Origin: Phycisphaerae bacterium
GTDB lineage: Bacteria > Planctomycetota > Phycisphaerae > Sedimentisphaerales > Anaerobacaceae
Assembly: GCA_030602845.1 (NCBI GenBank)
Contig: JAUVYZ010000127.1
Coordinates: forward strand, 1-6,200
Reading direction: 5' to 3'
DNA length: 6,200 nucleotides
Both the position numbers and the translations under genes were made by a program. Positions 1 through 5,908 of the stretch are shown here, piece after piece. Numbering within the stretch: the first letter of the stretch is position 1; each line of letters opens with the position of its first letter. The notes below the pieces were generated by a model. It searched no databases and had not been told where the DNA came from. It saw only the letters and a list, made by a program, of their open reading frames with translations.

Positions 1-368
1 TTAGCTAAAGCGCCTTCAAGTTCGGGATACTCTTTTGAACTGCCCCGGCCTGCCTCAGCCCGGTTAACAAAAGCGTTTCGTTTGAATTGTTGCCTCCGGA
101 TAAAATCGATGCACAGATTTTTTGCAATTCGCCCTATCCACGCCCCGAACCGCTCGCCGTGGCGAAGCTGGCTTATATCAGTAAAGCCCTTAAGCAACGC
201 CTGCTGGGCGACATCTTCGGCATCGTGACTATTACCGAGCATCCCCAGACAAATCCCAAAGACACGCCCGGAATACGCCTTGACAAGACCCGTATATGCC
301 GACCTGTCTCCATTACGACAAGACGCAACCATCTTTTTCTCTAAACGGCCGTTCAATGAAAACTCCAT
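1..368 (-). CDS. ECF-type RNA polymerase sigma factor, N-terminal part (cut by left edge)
   Basis: The minus strand reads an open frame of 122 codons from ATG at 368 to the window edge with no stop. The product resembles sigma-70 family region 2, the part that binds core RNA polymerase and the promoter -10 element. After a short N-terminal stretch, residues about 24-45 read AYTGLVKAYSGRVFGICLGM. The family signature DAEDVAQQALLKGF follows at 49-62, and RFGAWIGRIAKNLCIDFIRR at 73-92 matches region 2.4. Region 4, which reads the -35 element, would lie beyond the edge, so the subgroup and any cognate anti-sigma factor cannot be judged. The start at 368 is preceded by GGAAG about 7 nt upstream; an in-frame ATG at residue 13 is an alternative. 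The gene is divergent from lon across about 240 bp. Plus-strand frames here are shadows. Family assignment is strong; target regulon unknown. Confidence 0.88.
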   Translation of the reverse strand, partial: MEFSLNGRLEKKMVASCRNGDRSAYTGLVKAYSGRVFGICLGMLGNSHDAEDVAQQALLKGFTDISQLRHGERFGAWIGRIAKNLCIDFIRRQQFKRNAFVNRAEAGRGSSKEYPELEGALA

Positions 369-611
369 ATCCTGGCTTCCATAATAATGACGAACAACAA
401 ACAAAAACCTGACAGCTTTTTTCAGAACTTAACTCAAATTTACCACTTTTGCCGTTAAAAGAGCAAAAAAAATGCTGAGCAAGCAAAAAACTAAAAGTGA
501 AAAATCCAAAATCAAAGCGTAAAATTCAAAAGTTTTAAATTTTTAATTATAGTTTTTAGTTTAAATCGTGTATCATTTCTGTTTTATATAAAAAAAGAGC
601 CCTTAGAGAAA
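369..611. other. AT-rich divergent intergenic spacer between sigma factor gene and lon
   Basis: This 243-bp stretch has no supported gene and separates two divergent starts, so promoters for both should lie here. I see TATCAT at 571-576 and TATATA at 585-590 as possible -10 elements for lon, but neither has a good -35 hexamer at 16-18 bp, so I call no promoter. No CIRCE-like element or other heat-shock operator is visible. The lon ribosome binding site is weak (AGAG a few bases before the ATG at 612). The centre, about 485-565, is an A/T-rich inverted-repeat cluster listed separately. Confidence 0.6.
485..565. repeat. A/T-rich inverted-repeat cluster upstream of lon
   Basis: The left half is built of irregular A-rich units such as AAAATCCAAAATCAAA and AAAATTCAAAA, and the right half is T-rich. 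At 521-543 there is a 23-bp near-perfect palindrome centred on G532: AAAATT (521-526) pairs with AATTTT (538-543) and AAAA (528-531) with TTTT (533-536), with one mismatch, C527 against A537. A second, outer inverted repeat pairs AAACTAAAA at 488-496 with TTTTAGTTT at 554-562. This could be an intergenic repeat family, a promoter UP-like or curved segment, or a weak bidirectional terminator. Low sequence complexity makes chance pairing easier, so function is uncertain. Confidence 0.5.
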
Positions 612-3056
612 ATGGGAAGAGACCTGAGAAATTTTCTATTTCCCGACGGCAACTGGCTGGTTGAAATGGCAGCAGAAGACTCTGCAGAACTTGAGCAGCT
701 TCTGCGCAGCGAAGATGACCAATTACAAGAGAGCAACCACAAATTCAAACTGCCGGACGTCATCGGCATCTTGCCGATTCGAAATGCCGTCGCCTATCCC
801 GGCACAGTAATGCCGTTGGCTGTAGGTCGGGAAAGAAGCAAGCGACTCCTTGCCGACACCAGGCCCAATAAATCCGTTATAGGGCTTGTAACGCAGCACA
901 ACCCCGAAACCGACAGGCCGGATTTCGGCGATATTTACTCTGTCGGAACCGCCGCAACCGTGCTCAAAGTCATAAAAATGCCGCAGGGCTCAATTCACAT
1001 CGTTGTCCACGGCATAGCACGCTTCAAAATAACGAAGAGGCTGACCACAGAGCCATATCTCAAGGCCGGGGTCCAACCGCTTGACGTCAAAGTTAAAATA
1101 ACAAAAAAACTCCGGGCACTTATAGTCAATGTCCGCCAGGCAGCCAATCGTCTTATCACATTGAGTCCAAACGTGCCCGAAGAAGCATCTGTGCTGCTGG
1201 AGAATATAGAAAACTCTTCCGCCTTGGCTGATTTTTTAGCAGCCAATCTTAGCCTTGACACTGCGAAAAAACAAAAATTGCTCGAAGAGCTTGACGCAGC
1301 CAAACGCCTTGAAAAAATATCCGTTGCCCTGGCAAATCAACTGGAAGTCCTCGAGCTGAGTCGCAAAATCCAGGGCCGGGTAAAAGAATCAATAGATAAA
1401 AGTCAGCGGGAATACTTCCTCCAGGAAGAGCTAAAAGCCATTCAGTCCGAGCTCGGCAAAGGGGACCTGCGAACCGAAGAGCTAAGGCAAATCAACAAAA
1501 ATATCAAAAAAGCCAAAATGCCCGAAAAGGTCGAACAAGAAGCGCTGCGGGAACTGGACAGATTAAACAAGATACCTCCTGCTTCACCGGAATACAGTGT
1601 TATCCGCACGTATTTGGACTGGGTCTGTGAGCTGCCCTGGTCCATTCAAACCAAAGACCAGCTCGATATCAACAAGGCCGAGCGAATACTCAACGCCGAC
1701 CACTACGACCTGCGCAAGGTAAAGAAACGCATCCTCGAATTCCTCGCCGTCCGCAAGCTGAACCCGACGGGCAAAAGCCCCATACTTTGTTTCGTCGGCC
1801 CACCCGGCGTGGGAAAAACGTCCCTCGGCAAATCCATCGCTCGCGCTATGGAAAGAAAATTTATCCGTATTTCACTCGGCGGAATAAGAGACGAGGCCGA
1901 CATCCGCGGACACCGAAGAACTTACATCGGTGCCCTGCCCGGAAGAATACTGCAGGAGTTGAGAAAGTGCGGCAGCAAAAACCCCGTATTTATGCTCGAT
2001 GAATTGGACAAAATCGGAAGCGACTTCAGGGGCGACCCGGCAAGTGCGCTGCTCGAAGTGCTCGACCCCGAACAAAACTTTAGTTTTACTGACCACTACC
2101 TCGACGAGCCTTTCAACTTGTCCACTGTTATGTTTATCGGCACCGCAAATTATACCGAGCCGGTGCCGCCGGCACTGCGCGACCGAATGGAAGTTATTGA
2201 ACTGCCCGGATACACCGAGACCGAAAAACTCCACATCGCAAAGAAATACCTCGTCCCTCGCCAGCTTGCCGAGCACGGCCTGGGCAAAAACCGCCTGACC
2301 ATAAAAGATGATGCGCTCCTGACAATAATTCACAGCTATACACGCGAGGCAGGCGTCCGGAACCTCGAAAGAAGCATAGCAGCCATTTGCAGGGCCGTCG
2401 CCACACAAATTGCCAGGGCCAAAAAAAGGCAGGCAACCATCAGCAAAAAACACCTCGCTAAAATCCTCGGCCCACCGCAGTTTGAATCCGAGCTGGCCCT
2501 GCGGACCGGAATACCAGGCGTCGCAACCGCACTTGCCTTTACTCCCGTCGGCGGTGAGCTGCTCTTTATCGAATCCGCATTTATGCCGGGCAAAGGCCTG
2601 TTGCAGCTGACAGGCCATATCGGCGACGTTATGAAGGAAAGTGCACAGGCCGCATTTTCCATCGTCAAGGCAAACGCAAAAAAACTAAAAATCGAACCCG
2701 GCAGATTCAGAAAATTCGATTATCACATACACGTCCCCGCAGGAGCAATTCCAAAAGACGGCCCAAGTGCCGGAGTCGCAATGTTCACCTCGCTGGTCTC
2801 GCTGCTTCTTGGCAAACCGACCCGCCCCGATGTTGCAATGACGGGCGAAATAACCTTACGAGGCCTCGTCTTACCTGTTGGCGGCCTCAAGGAAAAAATC
2901 TTAGCTGCAAAACAGGCCGGAATTAAAACCATAATCCTCCCCGCCCGCAACAGAAAAGACCTCCCCGAAGTCCCCAGAGAAGCAAAAAAAGGCCTCAAAT
3001 TCGCATTCGTCAAAAATACCGACGAAGTCCTGAAAATCGCACTCAATACGGACTAA
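612..3056 (+). CDS. lon: ATP-dependent Lon protease (LonA type, endopeptidase La)
   Basis: Complete 814-residue LonA, the cytosolic AAA+ serine protease that unfolds and degrades damaged proteins and specific regulators as a hexamer. The substrate-binding N domain spans about 47-240, starting near LPIRNAVAYPG. A charged coiled-coil linker with SQREYFLQEELKAIQSELG lies at about 264-282. The AAA+ module has Walker A GPPGVGKT (396-403), Walker B VFMLDELDK (459-467), sensor-1 Asn513 in GTAN, arginine-finger candidates Arg523/Arg525 and sensor-2 Arg583. The protease domain has catalytic Ser719 in KDGPSAG and Lys762 in GGLKEKI, with the same 43-residue spacing as Ser679/Lys722 of E. coli Lon. It is about 30 residues longer than E. 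coli Lon (784), mainly through an acidic N-terminal extension of about 45 residues. Met19 (ATG at 666) is an alternative start; neither start has a strong ribosome binding site. No clear terminator follows. Identity is certain; the start is less so. Confidence 0.98.
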   Translation: MGRDLRNFLFPDGNWLVEMAAEDSAELEQLLRSEDDQLQESNHKFKLPDVIGILPIRNAVAYPGTVMPLAVGRERSKRLLADTRPNKSVIGLVTQHNPETDRPDFGDIYSVGTAATVLKVIKMPQGSIHIVVHGIARFKITKRLTTEPYLKAGVQPLDVKVKITKKLRALIVNVRQAANRLITLSPNVPEEASVLLENIENSSALADFLAANLSLDTAKKQKLLEELDAAKRLEKISVALANQLEVLELSRKIQGRVKESIDKSQREYFLQEELKAIQSELGKGDLRTEELRQINKNIKKAKMPEKVEQEALRELDRLNKIPPASPEYSVIRTYLDWVCELPWSIQTKDQLDINKAERILNADHYDLRKVKKRILEFLAVRKLNPTGKSPILCFVGPPGVGKTSLGKSIARAMERKFIRISLGGIRDEADIRGHRRTYIGALPGRILQELRKCGSKNPVFMLDELDKIGSDFRGDPASALLEVLDPEQNFSFTDHYLDEPFNLSTVMFIGTANYTEPVPPALRDRMEVIELPGYTETEKLHIAKKYLVPRQLAEHGLGKNRLTIKDDALLTIIHSYTREAGVRNLERSIAAICRAVATQIARAKKRQATISKKHLAKILGPPQFESELALRTGIPGVATALAFTPVGGELLFIESAFMPGKGLLQLTGHIGDVMKESAQAAFSIVKANAKKLKIEPGRFRKFDYHIHVPAGAIPKDGPSAGVAMFTSLVSLLLGKPTRPDVAMTGEITLRGLVLPVGGLKEKILAAKQAGIKTIILPARNRKDLPEVPREAKKGLKFAFVKNTDEVLKIALNTD

Positions 3057-3081
3057 AACCGATTTACGAGTTACTTTTTAG

Positions 3082-3110
3082 TTGTCTTCATAATGGGGTT
3101 ATGGTATTAT
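3082..3110 (+). promoter_or_regulatory. Sigma-70-type promoter for the MNT-HEPN pair
   Basis: TTGTCT at 3082-3087 and TATTAT at 3105-3110 are separated by exactly 17 bp, and TGG directly precedes the -10 hexamer, giving an extended -10. Transcription would begin near 3117, leaving a leader of about 45 nt before the ATG at 3163. This suggests the downstream pair is expressed independently of lon. It is a prediction from consensus similarity only. Confidence 0.6.
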
Positions 3111-3146
3111 TGTATGCAGGACAGGTTATTTAACTTCTTACTTATC

Positions 3147-3153
3147 AAAGGAG
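3147..3153 (+). promoter_or_regulatory. Strong Shine-Dalgarno sequence for the MNT gene
   Basis: AAAGGAG lies 9 nt before the ATG at 3163 and fixes that start. It is the only near-consensus ribosome binding site in the window; lon, pdxB and folP have weak ones. Confidence 0.8.
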
Positions 3154-3162
3154 CGCTTCAAA

Positions 3163-3492
3163 ATGGCGTTAAGTACGGAAGAAAAATCGGCTCTCAAGAA
3201 CTTTAAAACCTTTCTTAAGCAAATTCTGGGCAAACAGCTAATCGAGTTGAAACTATTCGGCTCGAAGGCTCGTGGTGATGACCGGCCTAATTCCGACTTG
3301 GACGTGCTGATTATCGTAGCAACTGAAGATTGGCATATTCGTGATAAAGTCTATGATGTTGCGACAGATGTGTTGCTGCAAATGGACGTGTGCATATCGC
3401 CGAAGGTTATCAGTAAAAGCAGATTCGTCCAACTTTGCAAAGAAGGTACCTCTTTTATACACAATGTTAGCAAGGATGCAATCACAGTATGA
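3163..3492 (+). CDS. Minimal nucleotidyltransferase (MNT-domain, MntA-like putative antitoxin)
   Basis: A 109-residue protein of the minimal nucleotidyltransferase family (DNA polymerase beta superfamily). The diagnostic GS-X10-DXD motif is complete: Gly33-Ser34, then Asp45 and Asp47 within GSKARGDDRPNSDLDVLIIV. A third carboxylate that would complete metal binding is Asp75 in LQMDVCI. The length fits a stand-alone catalytic domain without further modules. In the studied type VII toxin-antitoxin system, MntA transfers AMP from ATP to tyrosines of the HEPN toxin HepT and so inactivates it; I infer a similar role here from pairing with the HEPN gene. The stop overlaps the next start in ATGA (3489-3492), implying translational coupling. 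It has its own promoter and a strong ribosome binding site. Hand-counted GC of 3181-3480 is about 43%, lower than sampled parts of lon, which is compatible with, but does not prove, horizontal acquisition. Confidence 0.9.
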   Translation: MALSTEEKSALKNFKTFLKQILGKQLIELKLFGSKARGDDRPNSDLDVLIIVATEDWHIRDKVYDVATDVLLQMDVCISPKVISKSRFVQLCKEGTSFIHNVSKDAITV

Positions 3493-3866
3493 ATGACATA
3501 TCGCAAAAAGAGCTAATTCGCGCTAAAAAAGCTCTTCTGGCAGCAAAAACTCTTTTGGAAAATCAGCTTTACGAAGACTGCGTTTCCAGAGCCTATTATG
3601 CGGTACTGCATGCCGCCAAAGCTGCATTAGCAATAGAAGGTGTCGAGCCGCAATCGCACCACGCCGTGCGGCGAATGTTTGGACTACACCTTGTCAAGAC
3701 CGGAAAGATCGAAAAGGAATTTGCAAGGATTCTCACAGCAGAGCAAGAAGATAGAGAAATCGGTGATTACGACATTCACATCGAAATCGAGCAGGATACA
3801 GCCCTTAAAAGAGTTCGCGACGCAGAAAAGTTTGTCGAGAGAATCGAAAAATATCTTCAAACTTAA
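3489..3866 (+). CDS. HEPN domain protein (putative RNase toxin partner of the MNT protein)
   Basis: A 125-residue all-helical protein of the HEPN family, of the PF05168-like type recognised by the segment CVSRAYYAVLHAAKAALA (31-48) and by the C-terminal R..GDYD stretch around Arg89-Tyr94. Arg34 and His41 fit the R-X4-6-H ribonuclease motif (here R-X6-H), which in active HEPN toxins forms a composite site across a dimer. It begins inside the last codons of the MNT gene (4-nt overlap). Together they look like a toxin-antitoxin pair with HEPN as toxin and MNT as antitoxin. The motif differs from HepT of the studied MntA-HepT system, which has R-X4-H-X-Y: position His+2 here is Ala43, not Tyr. 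An alternative is that this subfamily is not toxic and acts as a nucleotide- or RNA-binding accessory protein. Domain call is firm; toxin function is inferred. Confidence 0.87.
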   Translation: MNDISQKELIRAKKALLAAKTLLENQLYEDCVSRAYYAVLHAAKAALAIEGVEPQSHHAVRRMFGLHLVKTGKIEKEFARILTAEQEDREIGDYDIHIEIEQDTALKRVRDAEKFVERIEKYLQT

Positions 3867-3888
3867 ATCTTATATTCAGCCGCCGGTT

Positions 3889-4761
3889 TCACCGAGGGGG
3901 TTTAATTGTTTGGGGGTTGATAGCGTTAATTGCATTCACCACATCCACCATCTCAGCTACATCGTGGACGCGGACGATCGAAACGCCTGCGGCGGCGCAT
4001 AAAGCAACTGATGCAGCCGTGCCGAAAATCCGCTCAGCAGGTTTTTCTTTGCCCGTGAGCTTACCTATAAAACTTTTCCTGCTCGTACCCACAAGCACCC
4101 GATAACCGGCAGCAACAAACCTATCAATATTTCTCAAAAGCAAAAGATTGTGCTCTAACGTCTTGCCAAAGCCAATACCGGGGTCAATAAAAATCTTCTT
4201 TCTCTCAATGCCAAACTCTTCAGCTCTTTTTGCCCTCTCCAAAAGAAACTCAAGAACCTCACTAACCACATCATCATATTTTGGTTCGGCTTGCATCGTT
4301 GCAGGCGTCCCCTGCATATGCATCAAAGCGACCGGCACCTGCTGCTCAGCCGCCAATTCCCCCATCCGCTCATCGCTCAAAGCGGTAATATCGTTTATCA
4401 TACCTGCCCCCGCTTCCAGAGCAGCCAACGCAACTTCGTATTTATAAGTATCAATACTAATCGGCACATCTATTTTTTTACAAAGCGCATCTATCACTGG
4501 AATTGCTCGTTTTATCTGCTCATCAGCCGATACGGACGCAGAACCCGGCCGCGTCGATTCCGCTCCTACATCTATTATCACAGCCCCCTCGGCAGCCATT
4601 TTCAGACCGTGTTCGATGGCCCTGTTGGTATCGAAGAACCGCCCCCCGTCACTGAATGAATCCGGCGTAACATTCAAAACCCCCATCACAACGCAGCCGC
4701 CTGAAAAATCAAGCTGCCCTTTTGGCCATTCAACTACATTCTTACTACTAACTTTAGCCAT
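3889..4761 (-). CDS. folP: Dihydropteroate synthase
   Basis: A 290-residue dihydropteroate synthase, a TIM-barrel enzyme that condenses 6-hydroxymethyl-dihydropterin pyrophosphate with p-aminobenzoate in folate synthesis and is the target of sulfonamides. Family motifs appear in order: GVLNVTPDSFSDGG (27-40), DVGAESTRPG (64-73), SIDT with Asp104, Asn123-Asp124, MHMQGTP (147-153), DPGIGFGK (193-200), the Lys/Arg loop GTSRKSFIG with Lys229 (225-233) and RVHD (264-267). Length is normal and no key residue appears lost. It is the last gene of the amrS-pdxB-folP run. Its ATG at 4761 lies inside the end of pdxB (8-nt overlap 4754-4761), and since its own ribosome binding site is weak (GAG one base before the ATG), translational coupling is likely. 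Its stop is 22 nt from the convergent HEPN stop. No folK, folB or other folate gene is visible in the window. Confidence 0.97.
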   Translation of the reverse strand: MAKVSSKNVVEWPKGQLDFSGGCVVMGVLNVTPDSFSDGGRFFDTNRAIEHGLKMAAEGAVIIDVGAESTRPGSASVSADEQIKRAIPVIDALCKKIDVPISIDTYKYEVALAALEAGAGMINDITALSDERMGELAAEQQVPVALMHMQGTPATMQAEPKYDDVVSEVLEFLLERAKRAEEFGIERKKIFIDPGIGFGKTLEHNLLLLRNIDRFVAAGYRVLVGTSRKSFIGKLTGKEKPAERIFGTAASVALCAAAGVSIVRVHDVAEMVDVVNAINAINPQTIKPPR

Positions 4762-5902
4762 TCTCTACTCTAAATCCGATGCCCGCCAGCTTCTTGGCCA
4801 AAATGCTGTTTTTATTTTTGACAATAACTCTGGTATTTTGAAATTCCCTCCGAACAGGGTAATTCTTCCGCAGCCCACTGAAGAACTCACCACTCTCTTC
4901 CGCCTGCTTATTCAAAATCTGCCTCATCCGCAAGTCATCCGCTTTAATATTGTAAATCTTCTTCACGGCGCCCAATAACACATCCTGCTTTCCGATGTTC
5001 GGATTAATCTTCAACTCTGGCACATCGGGCTCAGGCAAAAAATCCTCGACGTCAAATTTCGCGCTAAATCCAAAATATTTACAGGCCGCTTTATAAATCA
5101 TAATCATCCCTGCAACCTTGCCGTCCAGCGAATAACCGGCAATGTGCGGCGTGCCAATATCAACCATTTCCAGAAGTTCCGTATCGATATTCGGCTCACC
5201 CTCCCAGACATCGAGCACAACAGCTTTCAATCTCCCCGCCTTAATCGCTGCTTTAAGAGCGCTGCTGTCAACCACACCGCCGCGAGAAGCATTAAAAAAA
5301 ACACATCCATCCTTTAGCGACTTGAAAAACTTTTCATCAGCTAAATGAAACGTCCTGTCAATCCCCTCAAAAGTCAACGGCGTATGGAGCGTTATAAAAT
5401 CGCAATCAAAGAGCTGCTCTATCGGCAGATATTTTGCATCGTGTGTTTGCCTCTGCAGAGGCGGGTCGTTCAAATAGACCTTCATACCCAGAGCCGTAGC
5501 TTTTTTAGCCACCCTGCTGCCGACGTTACCTGCGCCTATAACACCTATCGATTTACCCTGCAGGTCAAGATTATATTTTTGCCCGACATTAAGCAGTGCA
5601 GCGATGACATATTCCGCTGCGGAATTGGCATTCGACCCCGGCGCTGATGCAAAACCGATATTGTTTCGCGAAAGATATTCGATATCTATATGGTCGAAGC
5701 CAATGGTGGCGGTACCTACGAAGCGAACATCGCTTTCGGCCAACAAATCCGCACCTACCCGCGTTACACTGCGAACCAGCAGGACATCCGCATCGGTGAC
5801 AACACCCGGCGTTATCTCTCGACCCCCAACAACTTCAACCTCCCCAATCGATGAAAAGCACTCACCCACAAACGGAATATTCTCATCTGCGATAATCTTC
5901 AT
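4754..5902 (-). CDS. pdxB: Erythronate-4-phosphate dehydrogenase
   Basis: A 382-residue NAD-dependent D-2-hydroxyacid dehydrogenase, close in length to E. coli PdxB (378). It oxidises 4-phosphoerythronate in the DXP-dependent pyridoxal 5'-phosphate pathway. The N-terminal MKIIADENIPF and FVGTATIGFDHID (61-73) are typical of PdxB. The Rossmann motif is GAGNVG (123-128) and Asp146 in LNDPP is the likely NAD-ribose-binding acid. The catalytic triad is Arg207 (NASRGG), Glu236 (DVWEGEP) and His253 (TPHIAGYS), each one position below E. coli 208/237/254. The C-terminal segment with LRKNYPVRREF (344-354) and GIGFRV (374-379) matches the PdxB dimerisation domain, which separates it from other 2-hydroxyacid dehydrogenases. 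The start lies 6 nt after the upstream amrS stop with no clear Shine-Dalgarno sequence, suggesting coupling; the end overlaps folP. No other pdx gene is in view. Confidence 0.95.
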   Translation of the reverse strand: MKIIADENIPFVGECFSSIGEVEVVGGREITPGVVTDADVLLVRSVTRVGADLLAESDVRFVGTATIGFDHIDIEYLSRNNIGFASAPGSNANSAAEYVIAALLNVGQKYNLDLQGKSIGVIGAGNVGSRVAKKATALGMKVYLNDPPLQRQTHDAKYLPIEQLFDCDFITLHTPLTFEGIDRTFHLADEKFFKSLKDGCVFFNASRGGVVDSSALKAAIKAGRLKAVVLDVWEGEPNIDTELLEMVDIGTPHIAGYSLDGKVAGMIMIYKAACKYFGFSAKFDVEDFLPEPDVPELKINPNIGKQDVLLGAVKKIYNIKADDLRMRQILNKQAEESGEFFSGLRKNYPVRREFQNTRVIVKNKNSILAKKLAGIGFRVENG

Positions 5903-5908
5903 CTCAAA

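Larger units (their letters stand above)
3057..3162. other. Short spacer between lon and the MNT gene
   Basis: These 106 bp are AT-rich. They hold the promoter at 3082-3110 and the ribosome binding site at 3147-3153. No hairpin followed by a T-run follows the lon stop, so lon transcripts may read into the MNT-HEPN pair in addition to its own promoter. Confidence 0.55.

Noticed and set aside
87..344. 85-codon plus-strand ORF at the left edge
   Set aside because: The opposite strand encodes a clear sigma-70 region 2, so the plus-strand ORF is a shadow.
369..611. CRISPR array, tRNA or small RNA gene in the A-rich spacer
   Set aside because: The A-rich units are irregular in length and spacing with no unique spacers, and no cloverleaf or other RNA fold with GC-rich stems is visible.
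1872..2618. Long minus-strand open frame (248 codons) antisense to lon
   Set aside because: It lies wholly within the highly conserved AAA+ and protease regions of Lon, its translation is Cys-rich and shows no recognisable domain, and codon bias of the plus-strand gene explains the lack of stops.
3884..3894. Hairpin CGGT-TTC-ACCG as a terminator between the convergent genes
   Set aside because: The stem is only 4 bp, it overlaps the folP stop codon, and no T-run follows on either strand.
3640..4002. 120-codon plus-strand ORF spanning the end of the HEPN gene and the folP end
   Set aside because: It overlaps two well-supported genes in other frames and its translation has no family resemblance.
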